Counted from the first letter of the stretch, positions 1-8,940 are shown. The stretch: DNA of 64,000 nt from Opitutia bacterium (GCA_016187925.1 JACPIS010000023.1:62001-126000); one strand, 5' to 3'. Notes: generated from the letters alone by a model not told the origin. Made by a program: numbers and translations.

Positions 1-292
1 TCCTCTTTTTCATCAACTTTCGAAAAGCTAGGGAAAGCAGGGCGACTGCGCTGACGAAAACTGGGAGCAGCGATACAAATGTAAACCAGCTTGGATGCCG
101 GAATGAGCCGTCCTGAACGGCCTCGTACGCGACCCAGCCTCCGATGAGGGTGGAACTACAGGCTGCAACCCAAACCCATTTCTTCACTTCTCGTCTCATT
201 GCACCCACGCAAGCAACTGCACCGAGGATCATCGACAGCGGCAGTGCAGTCCAAAACAAAACGATCAGACTAAAGTCGATGTGTGCTAGCAT
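1..292 (-). CDS. small membrane protein, C-terminus beyond window edge
   Basis: An open frame starts with ATG at 292 and runs without a stop to base 1, so at least 97 residues are coded and the 3' end lies outside the window. The peptide begins MLAHIDFSLIVLFWTALP and shows three hydrophobic stretches (about residues 6-31, 36-55 and 70-88) with a basic patch MRRE between the first two, as in an inner-membrane protein. It starts 12 bp after the stop of the upstream gene on the same strand, so the two are probably cotranscribed. No family is recognised. Base composition is clearly less GC-rich than the rest of the window, like its partner. Confidence 0.5.
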   Translation of the reverse strand, partial: MLAHIDFSLIVLFWTALPLSMILGAVACVGAMRREVKKWVWVAACSSTLIGGWVAYEAVQDGSFRHPSWFTFVSLLPVFVSAVALLSLAFRKLMKKR

Positions 293-304
293 GTTGCCGA
301 ACGC

Positions 305-760
305 TCAAGATGAGCCACGGCCGAAGGCCGTTGGCTCTGGCGAGTGGTCCGTTTTCTTCTTCAAAGTGAACTTAAGCCAAGTCGGCTTTTCGAGAAGCGG
401 CGGCAGCTCCAATTCCGATCTTAAATCATTCCGGAGGCTTTTCATCAGTTCATCTAAATCTGCGGTCTGCCTAGCAGCAAATTCTTCAGTGAACTTTCGG
501 ACCAAACTAATCTGCTCTTGCGTGCCGAAAAGATAAACGTCGGCCACTGCCTCCTCTACTTCTTTGGCCATCGGTGTGACTTCACCGTCGAGCACAGTAC
601 GTGCAAACGTCCGACAAGCCTTTGCTAGGTATTGGACGCGAAGCTCTCTTGCTTTGTTTTTCTTTTCGCGTTGCAGAGTGAGACGATGGACCGCTAGCCA
701 TCCGAGTGCGGTAATGAGGCCCGCAATCGCAACAGGAAGTAAGATGGTCCAGAGGTTCAT
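305..760 (-). CDS. membrane-anchored hypothetical protein
   Basis: 151 residues. One N-terminal membrane segment (about residues 4-24, MNLWTILLPVAIAGLITALG) is followed by a basic stretch (QREKKNKARE) and a mostly helical, charged soluble part. This is a signal-anchor topology with the bulk of the protein in the cytoplasm. The next gene downstream on the same strand is a multi-span membrane protein, which suggests a two-gene unit. I recognise no domain or catalytic motif. The codon mix is less GC-biased than the neighbours, which may indicate recent acquisition. Confidence 0.55.
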   Translation of the reverse strand: MNLWTILLPVAIAGLITALGWLAVHRLTLQREKKNKARELRVQYLAKACRTFARTVLDGEVTPMAKEVEEAVADVYLFGTQEQISLVRKFTEEFAARQTADLDELMKSLRNDLRSELELPPLLEKPTWLKFTLKKKTDHSPEPTAFGRGSS

Positions 761-839
761 TCTTTGCCGAAGTTTTGATCGGACTACCCTGATTTGACGG
801 ACAATAGTCGGGGTTGGTGGTTGGGGTCCGTGAGAAAAC

Positions 840-1397
840 TCAGCTGAACTCCGCGTCCACGCGCTGGCAGAAGTGGTGGACGAGGAAGAGGTGACATTCC
901 TGCGCCGCGGCGCCGCTCTGGCCGGGGACGATGATCTCGCACGTGGCGATGCCCTTTGTTTTGCCGCCGCCGCGGCCGAGCAGCGCGATGGTCTCGATGC
1001 CGTGCCGCTTCGCGGCGTCGAGCGCGGCGAGGATGTTCTTCGAATTGCCGCTCGAGGAGAGCACGACGACGACGTCGCCCGGCTGGGCCAGGCCCTCGAT
1101 CTGCCGGGCGAAGATCGCGTCGTAGCCGTAGTCGTTGCCGATGCAGGTGAGCAGCGTGCCGTCGGCCGTCAGCGCGACGGCGGGCAGGGAGCGGCGGTTC
1201 TTGAAAAACCGGCCGACGAGCTCGGTGGTGAAATGCTGCGCCTCGGCCGCGCTGCCGCCGTTGCCGCAGACGATGATTTTTTTGCTGGCCTTGAGCGCGC
1301 GCAGGATCATGTCCCCGGCCTGCGCGATCTGCGGCTGGAGTGGGTCGAGCGCCTGAAGCGCTTGGATGGTTTCCTGCTGGGCGGCCTTGAAATTCAT
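840..1397 (-). CDS. gmhA: phosphoheptose isomerase (SIS family)
   Basis: Sedoheptulose-7-phosphate isomerase, the first step toward ADP-heptose for lipopolysaccharide inner core; cytoplasmic. The 185-residue product, counted from the ATG at 1397 (MNFKAAQQET), matches the usual GmhA length. A start farther upstream would add a non-homologous leader and run into the recF intergenic region. The SIS sugar-phosphate motif CGNGGSAAEAQHF lies at residues 44-56, a second phosphate loop SSSGNS at 114-119, and the active-site-like E167/H169/H174 cluster sits in QECHLFLVHHFC. DiaA-type SIS proteins are similar, so a replication role cannot be excluded. It is divergent from recF across about 197 bp. Confidence 0.85.
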   Translation of the reverse strand: MNFKAAQQETIQALQALDPLQPQIAQAGDMILRALKASKKIIVCGNGGSAAEAQHFTTELVGRFFKNRRSLPAVALTADGTLLTCIGNDYGYDAIFARQIEGLAQPGDVVVVLSSSGNSKNILAALDAAKRHGIETIALLGRGGGKTKGIATCEIIVPGQSGAAAQECHLFLVHHFCQRVDAEFS

Positions 1398-1594
1398 GGG
1401 CGGAACGCTTGCACAGGAGACAACGGAGGCAACGGAGAAATGGGGAAGTGATTGCCGCAAAAAGCACAAACGGCGCGCGCGCGGCGGAAGATTTCCGTGC
1501 GCCTATAGGCGCCTTGAAGTCTGCCTCGTCAACGGATGCCAGGTGTTTTTTGTGGCCAAAAGGAATCCCCCATTCTTCATCCGTTGCCGACTCC

Positions 1595-2668
1595 ATGCGA
1601 TTCACCTCGGTCACCCTCCAAACCTTCCGCAACCTGCCGCTCGTGCGGACGGAGCTGCAGGGCCGGCGCACCTTCCTGTGCGGGGCGAACGGGCAGGGGA
1701 AGACCAACTACCTCGAGGCGCTCGGCTACGTGACGGCGCTGCGCTCGTTCCGCGGCGCCGAGCCGCGCGCACTCGTCGGGCTCGGGCAGCCGCAGGCCGG
1801 CCTGGCGTTCGTGCTGGAGCATGAGACGTTCGGCGAGAGCCGCGTGACCGTCACCTTCGGCGCCGCCGGCCGCGAGGTGATGTGGGAGCAGAACAAGATC
1901 GCGCGGCTCGCCGACTTCATCGGCAAGTTTCCGACCGTCGTCTTTTCCTCGCAGGACAACCAGTTCCTGCGCGGCTCGCCCTCGCTGCGCCGCCGCTGGC
2001 TCGACCTGACGCTGGCCGCCATGGACGGCGCCTACCTCGCGGCATTGCAGGGCTACACCCGCGCCGTGGCCGAGCGGAATATCCTGCTCAAGCACGGCGC
2101 GCGCGACGCCGGCCAGCTCGAGGCCTTCGAGCACGAGGCCGCGGGCCACGCGGTGCAGCTGCTGACCAAGCGTAGCGCCGGCCTGGACGAACTAAGCGCG
2201 CTTTTCCGCACGGCGCATGCACGACTTGTTCCTTCGGGCGAAGCGGCGGGGCTCGTCTACGCGCCCGACACTGCGGCCGCCACGCGCGAGGAGTTCGCCG
2301 CGCTGTTGGCCAAGTGCCGGCCGCGCGACGCCCTGCTGAAGTCCACCGAGCGCGGCCCGCATCGTGACGACCTGGAGTTTTTGCTCGAAGGCCGCCCGGC
2401 CAAGCTCTTCGCCTCGGAGGGACAGCAGCGCTGCCTCGTCATCGCCCTGCGGCTGGCGCAGGCGGCGTATTTCAAGGCGCAGGGCGGCGTCGAGCCGGTG
2501 CTGCTGTGCGACGACGTGCTCGGCGAACTCGATCCCGTGCGCCGCGCGCGCTTCTGGGCGGCGCTCGACGGCGAGCCGCAGGTCATCGCCACGGGCACGG
2601 AGCCGCCGGAGGGCGACGGTGCGTGGCAGAGGTTTAAGGTTGCCGCGGGTGCGGTGACGCCGGAGTAA
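1595..2668 (+). CDS. recF: DNA replication and repair protein RecF
   Basis: SMC-like ATPase that helps load RecA at single-strand gaps in the RecFOR pathway. The 357 residues from ATG 1595 match normal RecF length. Walker A GANGQGKT is at residues 30-37, the ABC signature region ASEGQQR at 273-279, and Walker B PVLLCDDVLGELD around 301-313 with D306/D307. An in-frame extension upstream to 1409 exists but adds sequence unlike RecF. The downstream TauE/SafE gene starts 5 bp after the stop, so the two are probably cotranscribed. dnaA, dnaN and gyrB, common neighbours of recF, are absent here. Confidence 0.93.
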   Translation: MRFTSVTLQTFRNLPLVRTELQGRRTFLCGANGQGKTNYLEALGYVTALRSFRGAEPRALVGLGQPQAGLAFVLEHETFGESRVTVTFGAAGREVMWEQNKIARLADFIGKFPTVVFSSQDNQFLRGSPSLRRRWLDLTLAAMDGAYLAALQGYTRAVAERNILLKHGARDAGQLEAFEHEAAGHAVQLLTKRSAGLDELSALFRTAHARLVPSGEAAGLVYAPDTAAATREEFAALLAKCRPRDALLKSTERGPHRDDLEFLLEGRPAKLFASEGQQRCLVIALRLAQAAYFKAQGGVEPVLLCDDVLGELDPVRRARFWAALDGEPQVIATGTEPPEGDGAWQRFKVAAGAVTPE

Positions 2669-2673
2669 CGGAC

Positions 2674-3429
2674 ATGCATTACGACTGGTGGCAATGGACC
2701 CTGCTCGCGCTCGGTGCGGGGATCGTCGGTTTTTCGAAGACCGGCATTCCCGGCTTCGGCATCCTGTTCGTGGCGGTTTTTGCCAACGTCATGCCCGCGC
2801 GCCAGGCCACGGGTGTCGTGCTGCCGCTGCTGATGTTTGGCGATTTGTTTTCCGTGGTGCTTTACCGACGCCATCTCGAGTGGCGGCAGGTTTGGCGGCT
2901 CTTCCCGTGGACCTTCGCGGGCGTCGTGCTCGGCTGGCTGGCGCTCGGGCGGATCAACGATGCGCAGACGACGCGCCTCGTGGGCGGCATCCTGGCGTTC
3001 ATGCTCGGCCTGCACGTCTGGCGCCGGGCGAGCAGTGTCGAGGGCGGCGGGCAGGACGCGCTGTCGCTCCACGCCACGCCGGTTCTGGCCGCGACGTGCG
3101 GCGTGCTGGCGGGCTTCACCACGCTCGTCGCCAACGCCGCCGGCCCGGTGATGGTGCTCTATCTCCTCTCGATGCGGCTTGGCAAAATGGAATTCCTCGG
3201 CACGAGTGCGGCGTTCTTCCTTCTGCTCAACTGGACGAAGGTGCCGTTCGTGCTGCAACTCGGCTTGATCAATACCGACAGCCTGGCGCTGAACCTCTGG
3301 CTGGCGCCGGCCGTGATCGGCGGCGCGCTGCTCGGACGCTGGGTCATCGGCCGCATCGAGCAGAAGCACTTTGAGAACACCGCGCTGGCGCTCACCGCCG
3401 CGGCGACGGTGAAGCTGCTCGTGTTTTGA
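2674..3429 (+). CDS. TauE/SafE (TSUP) family membrane transporter
   Basis: 251 residues with about seven to eight hydrophobic segments and the two-halves layout typical of TSUP permeases, each half with a glycine-rich start (GIVGFSKTGIPGFGILF near residue 16, and the GVLAGFTTLVANAAGP loop near 146-160). Family members move anions such as sulfite, sulfoacetate or other small organosulfur acids out of or into the cell; the substrate cannot be read from sequence. It follows recF by 5 bp and precedes ruvC. Given the sulfate-assimilation genes elsewhere in the window, a sulfur anion is plausible but not shown. Confidence 0.85.
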   Translation: MHYDWWQWTLLALGAGIVGFSKTGIPGFGILFVAVFANVMPARQATGVVLPLLMFGDLFSVVLYRRHLEWRQVWRLFPWTFAGVVLGWLALGRINDAQTTRLVGGILAFMLGLHVWRRASSVEGGGQDALSLHATPVLAATCGVLAGFTTLVANAAGPVMVLYLLSMRLGKMEFLGTSAAFFLLLNWTKVPFVLQLGLINTDSLALNLWLAPAVIGGALLGRWVIGRIEQKHFENTALALTAAATVKLLVF

Positions 3430-3465
3430 GTTGGAGTCGCCCGGCGGCACCGTCACAACGAAGCC

Positions 3466-4050
3466 ATGGCGCGGAAATCCGTCCGGCAACTCTGGAAGGC
3501 CAAGCTCGAGGGCACGCTCGCCCCCGCGACGTGGCCCGACGCGCCCACGCTGCACCGGCCGGCGTTTCGCGGTCGGGTGCTGGGCATCGATCCGAGTTTG
3601 CGCGGCACGGGTCTGGCGTTGATCGAGTTCGCGGCGGGCCGCTCGCCGGTCTTGCTCAGCTGCCGCACGGTGCGGGTCGCGCCGAAGTTCCCCATGCCGT
3701 ACTGCCTCGCGGAAATTCACCGGGCGGTGGAGGCGTTGCTGGCGGAGTTCGATGCGCGGCACGTGGCGCTGGAGCAGACGATCTACGTGCAGAATTTCCA
3801 GACGGCGCAGATCCTCGGCGCAGCCCGCGGGGCGGCCATCGCGGCGGCGGCGCTGCGCGGCAAGGACATCTACGAATACCCGCCGTTGCGCGTGAAGCAG
3901 GCGGTGGTCGGCCACGGCCGGGCCAGCAAGGAGCAGATGGCGCGCACGGTCATGGGCCTGCTCGGGCACGGCCGGCCGCTGGCCTTCGACGAAGCCGACG
4001 CCGCGGGCGTGGCGCTCTGCCATGCCTTTACGTGGCGGGACGGCGGTTAA
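3466..4050 (+). CDS. ruvC: Holliday-junction resolvase RuvC
   Basis: Endonuclease that cuts Holliday junctions with RuvAB. 194 residues, longer than typical (about 160-175) because of a 36-residue basic N-terminal extension before the first beta strand. The four catalytic acids are in place: D42 in LGIDPSLRGTG, E103 in ALEQTIY, and D175/D178 in FDEADAAGVALCHA. The start at ATG 3466 is kept because no internal methionine precedes the core. ruvA and ruvB are not in the window. It sits between TSUP and SulP genes on the same strand. Confidence 0.88.
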   Translation: MARKSVRQLWKAKLEGTLAPATWPDAPTLHRPAFRGRVLGIDPSLRGTGLALIEFAAGRSPVLLSCRTVRVAPKFPMPYCLAEIHRAVEALLAEFDARHVALEQTIYVQNFQTAQILGAARGAAIAAAALRGKDIYEYPPLRVKQAVVGHGRASKEQMARTVMGLLGHGRPLAFDEADAAGVALCHAFTWRDGG

Positions 4051-4144
4051 TCGACGGGTGCCCGTTTGCTTATACCCAGTGTTTGGCCATATGAGGGGCT
4101 TGTGTGGCCCGGCCCGGACCCCGCATTAATTTCCACTTTGTGAC

Positions 4145-5959
4145 ATGAGCGCACCTATCTTCAGTTTCCGTCCGCGGTTGTTCGACACGCTGAAGGACTA
4201 CACGCGGGAGCGCTTCCGGGGTGATTTCGGGGCCGGCCTGAACGTCATGATCATGGCGTTCCCGCTCTCGATCGCGTTCGCCATCGCGTCGGGGGTGAAG
4301 CCCGAGCAGGGCCTGTTCACGGCCATCATCGGCGGCGGCCTCATCGCGGCGCTCGGCGGCTCGCGGGTGCAGATCGGCGGTCCGACCGGTGCGTTCGTCG
4401 TCATCACCTACGGCGTGGTGCAGCAATTCGGCCTCGATGGCCTGCTGCTGTGCACGATGCTGGCCGGCGTCATGCTTTGCGTGATGGGCTTCGCGCGCAT
4501 GGGCTCGGTGATCCGCTTCATCCCGTATCCGGTGTCGCGCGCCTTCACCAAGGGCATCGCCATCCTCATCCTCAGCTCGCAGATCAAGAATTTCCTCGGC
4601 CTGCAGGTCGACAAGCTGCCGGTGGATTTCCTCGGCAAAATGAAACTGCTCGCGGCGCACGCCGACGCCGTGCACTGGCCCACGGTCGGGCTGGCGGTGG
4701 CGTCGCTGCTGGTCATCGGCCTGTGGCCGACGCGGCTCGCGCGCTACGTGCCGGGCTCGATGGTCGGGCTGGTCTGCGCGACCGTGGCCGTGGGCGTGTT
4801 CGGACTGGGGGAGAAGTGGCACCTCGCGACCATCGGCTCGCAATTCGGCGGCATCGGCTCCGGCCTGCCGGCGCTGCACCTGCCGGTGGCGGACCTGCCC
4901 GTCCTGCGCGCCCTCGTGCAGCCGGCCTTCACCATCGCGTTGCTCGTTTCCATGCAGGCGCTGCTGTGCGCGGTCGTGACCGACGGCATGCTGGATGAGA
5001 AACACGATTCCAACCAGGAGCTGATCGGGCAGGGCGTGGCGAATGTCGTCGGACCGCTCTTCGGGTGCATCCCGGTGACGGGCGGCGTCGCGCGCTCCAT
5101 CGCCAACGTCCGCGCCGGCGCCCGCACGCCCGTGGCCGGGCTGGTGCATTCGGGTCTGCTGCTGCTGGTGTTGCTGGTGGCGGCGCCGCTCGCCGCGCAC
5201 ATCCCGCTGGCGACGCTGAGCGCCATCCTCGTCGTGGCCGCCTACCGCATGGTGGCGTGGAAACAGTTTCTCCGGCTGCGCCGCTGGCCGTTCAGCGACT
5301 CGTCGGTGTTCGTCGCCACCTTCGCGCTCACGGTCCTGACCGACCTGACCGTGGCGGTGGAGGTGGGCGTCGTCCTCGCCGCACTGCTGATGGTCAAGCG
5401 CATCTCCGAAACCTCCCAGATCACCGCGGTCGACGAGAGCTCCGACACCGAGGGCTCGCACCATTCGCTCATCGGCAAGGAAATCCCCGACGGCGTCCTC
5501 GTGTTCCGCGTGTTCGGCGCGTTCTTCTTCGGCGTGGTCGACAAGCTCGACGACGAACTGAAGCGCGCGACGCAGGAGCCCGACGTCCTGATCCTGCGCA
5601 TCCGCAAGGTCCTCGCGATGGACGCCACCGGGCTACAGGCGCTGGAGGATTTGCACGCCAAGCTCCGCGCCAAGGGCAAACACCTCATCCTCAGCGCGCC
5701 GCACACCCAGCCGCTTTTCGTCATGGAGAAGGCCGGTTTCCTCGACCGCATCGGCCGCGAGAACGTCTGCCCGCACATCGACGCCGCGCTCGCGCGCTCG
5801 CGCGAAATCCTCGGCCTGCCGCCCGTGGCTGAGCCGCCGGATTCCGCCGCCGGCCTGCGCGCCGAGAAACAGCAGCTCGAGTCCGCGCGCCGTGAACTCT
5901 CCGACGCGCTCGCCCGCGCCAACCGCATCCTCGGCGAGACGCCGCCGCCCGCCGCGTAA
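4145..5959 (+). CDS. SulP-family anion transporter with STAS domain
   Basis: 604 residues: an N-terminal region of about 12 membrane segments (roughly residues 30-420) starting with the SulP motif near GDFGAGLNVMIMAFPLSIAF, then a cytoplasmic STAS domain (about 440-550). A C-terminal charged helix (RAEKQQLESARRELSDALAR) may form a coiled coil. SulP proteins carry sulfate, bicarbonate or dicarboxylates, often coupled to Na+ or H+. The gene lies 244 bp upstream of, and parallel to, the Ehr-like complex operon, so a link between anion uptake and that ion pump is possible. Sulfate is the alternative, since a full assimilation pathway is present near 48-57 kb. Confidence 0.9.
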   Translation: MSAPIFSFRPRLFDTLKDYTRERFRGDFGAGLNVMIMAFPLSIAFAIASGVKPEQGLFTAIIGGGLIAALGGSRVQIGGPTGAFVVITYGVVQQFGLDGLLLCTMLAGVMLCVMGFARMGSVIRFIPYPVSRAFTKGIAILILSSQIKNFLGLQVDKLPVDFLGKMKLLAAHADAVHWPTVGLAVASLLVIGLWPTRLARYVPGSMVGLVCATVAVGVFGLGEKWHLATIGSQFGGIGSGLPALHLPVADLPVLRALVQPAFTIALLVSMQALLCAVVTDGMLDEKHDSNQELIGQGVANVVGPLFGCIPVTGGVARSIANVRAGARTPVAGLVHSGLLLLVLLVAAPLAAHIPLATLSAILVVAAYRMVAWKQFLRLRRWPFSDSSVFVATFALTVLTDLTVAVEVGVVLAALLMVKRISETSQITAVDESSDTEGSHHSLIGKEIPDGVLVFRVFGAFFFGVVDKLDDELKRATQEPDVLILRIRKVLAMDATGLQALEDLHAKLRAKGKHLILSAPHTQPLFVMEKAGFLDRIGRENVCPHIDAALARSREILGLPPVAEPPDSAAGLRAEKQQLESARRELSDALARANRILGETPPPAA

Positions 5960-6096
5960 GGGAGGGACGGGCGGAGCTCCGTGGCGGAAGGCCCGGATGA
6001 TGTCGGATCATATAAGCAGCGACCTTGGTCGCGCCTGCGCGCAGGCACGAGGCGCACGCCAACACGCGGCCGACAAGACGAGCGTGGCGGCGGACG

Positions 6097-6121
6097 GTAG
6101 GGCCTGACCTTGCGTCAGGCC
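6097..6121 (+). repeat. REP-like hairpin, GTAGGG family
   Basis: Begins GTAGGGCCTGACC and closes with GTCAGGCC, a 6-7 bp stem (CCTGAC/GTCAGG) with a short loop. Near-copies are at 59806 and 59873. It lies in the 244 bp gap between SulP and the Ehr-like operon, where I see no gene. Confidence 0.6.
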
Positions 6122-6203
6122 TGCATCGTTCACCCGCGCCCCGCATCCGCAGCCGCTGATGAAAGCTGGCCATGCCGCGCGCTTTGGCTCATCGTCTGCG
6201 CGC

Positions 6204-8156
6204 ATGAGCCCCGGTCCGTTGCTCCTCGCCGCTGCTCTCGGCCTTGTCGCCGGGTTGCTGGCCGGACACTGGCTGCCGCGCGTGTGGCTGGCGCTGACCC
6301 TGGCGGGATTGCTGGCCGCGCTGACCGCCGCGGGCGTGGTATTGGGCGGTCTGGCGCCGGCGTGGGAATGGCGGAGCGCTTTCCCGGTGGCCGGCGAACC
6401 GTTGTGCCTGCGGCTCGACGCCGTGAGCGCGCTCTTTCTCGCGCTGCTCGCCGTCGTCGGCGGAGCGGGCGCGGTGTATGCGCGGGAGTATTGGAGCGAC
6501 CGGGTCCATCCGCATTCGGCGCCGCGCGGCCGCGTGTGGTGGAGCGTGCTGCTGGCGAGCATCGTGCTCGTGCTCGTGTCGACACACGGCCTGCAATTTC
6601 TCGTCGGCTGGGAACTGTTCACGCTCAGCGCGTTTTTCCTGATCACGCTCGACCGGCGCCGGAGCGAGGTGCGCGCGGCGGGCTGGCTGTATCTCGGCGC
6701 CTCGCACGCGGCGGTGCTGGCGCTCTTCGCTTTCTTCACGCTCCTCGCGGCGCGCACCGGCAGTTGGGAACTCGGCCCGCTGCGCGGCTATCCGGAGCTG
6801 GCGCCGCTGTTCTGGCTGGCGCTGTTCGGCTTCGGCCTGAAGGCGGGACTGTTTCCGCTGCACATCTGGCTGCCCGCGGCGCACGCCAACGCCCCGAGCC
6901 ACGTCTCGGCCATCCTTTCGGGTGTGACCATCAAGCTCGGCATCTACGGCCTCGTGCGTTTCACCGGCTGGCTGCCCGTGCCGGTGGAGGCGGGTTGGGT
7001 GGTGGCGGCGCTCGGTGTCGCCAGCGCGTTGCTCGGCGTGGCCTTCGCGCTCGGCCAGCACGACCTCAAGCGCCTGCTCGCCTATCACAGCGTCGAGAAC
7101 ATCGGCATCATCCTGATCGGGCTCGGCTTCGCGCTCGTGGCGGCCGGGCGGGGCAACCCGGCCTGGGGCCGGCTCGCGTTGGCGGGCGGGTTGCTGCATG
7201 TGTGGAATCACGGCCTGTTCAAGGCGCTGCTGTTCCTCGGTGCCGGCTCGGTGCTGCACGCCACGGGCACGCGCGAGATGAGCCGGCTCGGCGGACTCTG
7301 GCGGGCGATGCCGTGGACGGCGGGGCTGTTCGCGCTCGGCGCGGCGGCGATCTCGGGCCTGCCGCCGCTCAACGGCTTCGTGAGCGAATGGCTGGTTTAT
7401 CTCGGTCTCTTCGAGGCGGTGGGCGCGCAAGGCGGCACGGTGCTCGCGGCGATCCCGGCCGTGGTGCTGCTGGCGATGACCGGCGCGCTGGCGCTGGCGT
7501 GCTTCATCAAGGTGTGCGGCGTGGTCTTCCTCGGCGCGCCGCGCTCGGCGGTGGCGGAGCGGGCGCATGAGAGCGGGCCGTGGATGCGCGCGCCGATGTT
7601 CGTGCTGGCGGGTGCGTGCGTCGTCATCGGCCTGGCGCCCGTGGTGTTCTGGCCGGCGGTGGCGCGCGCGGCCGGCGAGTGGAATCCGACGTGGAGCGGA
7701 CTCGGCAGCCCCGTATCGCTCTCGATCATCGGCGCCTGCCACGTGACCTTGGTGCTGCTGGCGATCGTCGCGGTGCTGGTGCTCCGGCGACGGGTGCGGC
7801 TCAACGGCCAGCGTCGGGCGGTGACGTGGGACTGCGCCTACGCGGCGCCGACGGCGCGCATGCAATACACCGCGGGCTCCTTCGCCGGCATCATCACGGA
7901 GTGGTTTGCGTGGATTCTCCGTCCGGTGCGGCACGAGCTCCGGCCGGAGGGAGCGCTGCCCGCGGTCGCGGAACTTTCGGAGCACACGCCGGAGACGGTG
8001 CTGGAGCACGTGGTCGAGCCGGCGGGCGGCGCGGTCATGCGCGTGTCGGGGCTGGTGCGGCGGTTGCAGCACGGCCGGCTGCAGGCCTACCTGCTTTATC
8101 TTTTGATCGGCGTCGCCGCACTGGGCGCGTTGGTGCTGAGCGGAGGTGGCCAATGA
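6204..8156 (+). CDS. hyfB: HyfB-like proton-translocating subunit, copy 1
   Basis: 650-residue antiporter-like membrane subunit of the hydrogenase-4/complex I family, with about 14-16 hydrophobic segments. The ion-pathway residues conserved in this family are present: E137 in VGWELFTLS, K213 in GFGLKAGLFPLHIWLP, and K244 in SGVTIKLGIYG. The ATG at 6204 was chosen over 6159 because it gives the same length and N-terminal layout as the paralogue at 8937. First gene of an operon running to 16172. It is highly similar to copy 2, pointing to tandem duplication. No hydrogenase maturation genes are present in the window. Confidence 0.88.
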   Translation: MSPGPLLLAAALGLVAGLLAGHWLPRVWLALTLAGLLAALTAAGVVLGGLAPAWEWRSAFPVAGEPLCLRLDAVSALFLALLAVVGGAGAVYAREYWSDRVHPHSAPRGRVWWSVLLASIVLVLVSTHGLQFLVGWELFTLSAFFLITLDRRRSEVRAAGWLYLGASHAAVLALFAFFTLLAARTGSWELGPLRGYPELAPLFWLALFGFGLKAGLFPLHIWLPAAHANAPSHVSAILSGVTIKLGIYGLVRFTGWLPVPVEAGWVVAALGVASALLGVAFALGQHDLKRLLAYHSVENIGIILIGLGFALVAAGRGNPAWGRLALAGGLLHVWNHGLFKALLFLGAGSVLHATGTREMSRLGGLWRAMPWTAGLFALGAAAISGLPPLNGFVSEWLVYLGLFEAVGAQGGTVLAAIPAVVLLAMTGALALACFIKVCGVVFLGAPRSAVAERAHESGPWMRAPMFVLAGACVVIGLAPVVFWPAVARAAGEWNPTWSGLGSPVSLSIIGACHVTLVLLAIVAVLVLRRRVRLNGQRRAVTWDCAYAAPTARMQYTAGSFAGIITEWFAWILRPVRHELRPEGALPAVAELSEHTPETVLEHVVEPAGGAVMRVSGLVRRLQHGRLQAYLLYLLIGVAALGALVLSGGGQ

Positions 8157-8235
8157 ATGCGCAGACATTCCGCGCCGCGGGCGTAAGATTGTGCGTGCCA
8201 CGAACGCCCTTAACGGACAGACATCCAGCACCGCC

Positions 8236-8940
8236 ATGTATTTGAACCTCGTCCAGATTGCCGAGTCGTTCGGCGTGTCGGAAAGGGTGGTGGAGGACTG
8301 GATCCGCGCCGAGGGGCTGCCGCATGTCCCCGACCGCGGCCGGCTGCTGTTCGACCGCGCGCAGGTGGCGGCGTGGGCGGCGACGCGCGGGCTGGCGGCG
8401 CAGGCGGGCTTTCTGGCGCCGGAAAGTTCGGCGTTCGCGACCGGCTGCCGGCTGGAACCGCTGCTCCGGGCCGGCGGCGTCTGGCGCGACATTTCCGCCG
8501 CGGAACTGCCGGGGGTGATCGACCGCGTCGTCGCGGCCCTGCCGGGCGCGACTCCACCGGTCCGGCAGATGCTGGCGCAACGGCTCCGCGCCAAAGGCGG
8601 TGTGACCATCGCGCCGGTCGGCGGCGGGTACGCTTTGCCGCACCCGAGCACGCGCATCGCGCTCGGGCGCGATTCCGGCACGGTCGCGCTGGTGCTGTTG
8701 CGCGATCCGCTGCCGCTGACCGAGCCGCAGGTGGACGATGTGCCGGTCACGCGGCTGCTGTTCTTCATCGCGCCTTCGCCCCGGGCGCACCTCGACCTGC
8801 TCGGGCGGCTCAGCCGGCTGATTTCGCGCGGCCCGCTGCGCGCCCTGCTCGAGCGCGGCGCGGACGACGAGGAAGTTTATCAAGCGGCTGCGGCGGCGGA
8901 CACCACGCCCGCCACGGCCGGACGGGAGGGCGCGCCATGA
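8236..8940 (+). CDS. HTH-EIIA fusion: DNA-binding-like domain plus PTS IIA domain
   Basis: 234 residues. The N-terminal 50 (MYLNLVQIAESFGVSERVVE...) look like an excisionase/MerR-type helix-turn-helix with a following wing. Residues about 75-220 resemble a fructose/nitrogen-type EIIA domain: the phospho-acceptor position is H136 in GYALPHPST, followed by the VALVLLRDPLPL strand and a FFIAP...HLDLLGRLSRL helix. It sits between two hyfB paralogues. Its stop overlaps the second hyfB start by 4 bp, so it is translated with the complex. A regulatory role, sensing PTS phosphorylation and acting on transcription or on the pump, is inference; no EI or HPr gene is nearby. ATG 8236 is preferred to a GTG at 8146. 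Confidence 0.8.
   Translation: MYLNLVQIAESFGVSERVVEDWIRAEGLPHVPDRGRLLFDRAQVAAWAATRGLAAQAGFLAPESSAFATGCRLEPLLRAGGVWRDISAAELPGVIDRVVAALPGATPPVRQMLAQRLRAKGGVTIAPVGGGYALPHPSTRIALGRDSGTVALVLLRDPLPLTEPQVDDVPVTRLLFFIAPSPRAHLDLLGRLSRLISRGPLRALLERGADDEEVYQAAAAADTTPATAGREGAP

Noticed and set aside
2257-4023. 588-codon minus-strand frame across recF, TSUP and ruvC
   Set aside because: Arg/His/Gln/Ala-rich shadow of three well-supported plus-strand genes; no domain or start signal.
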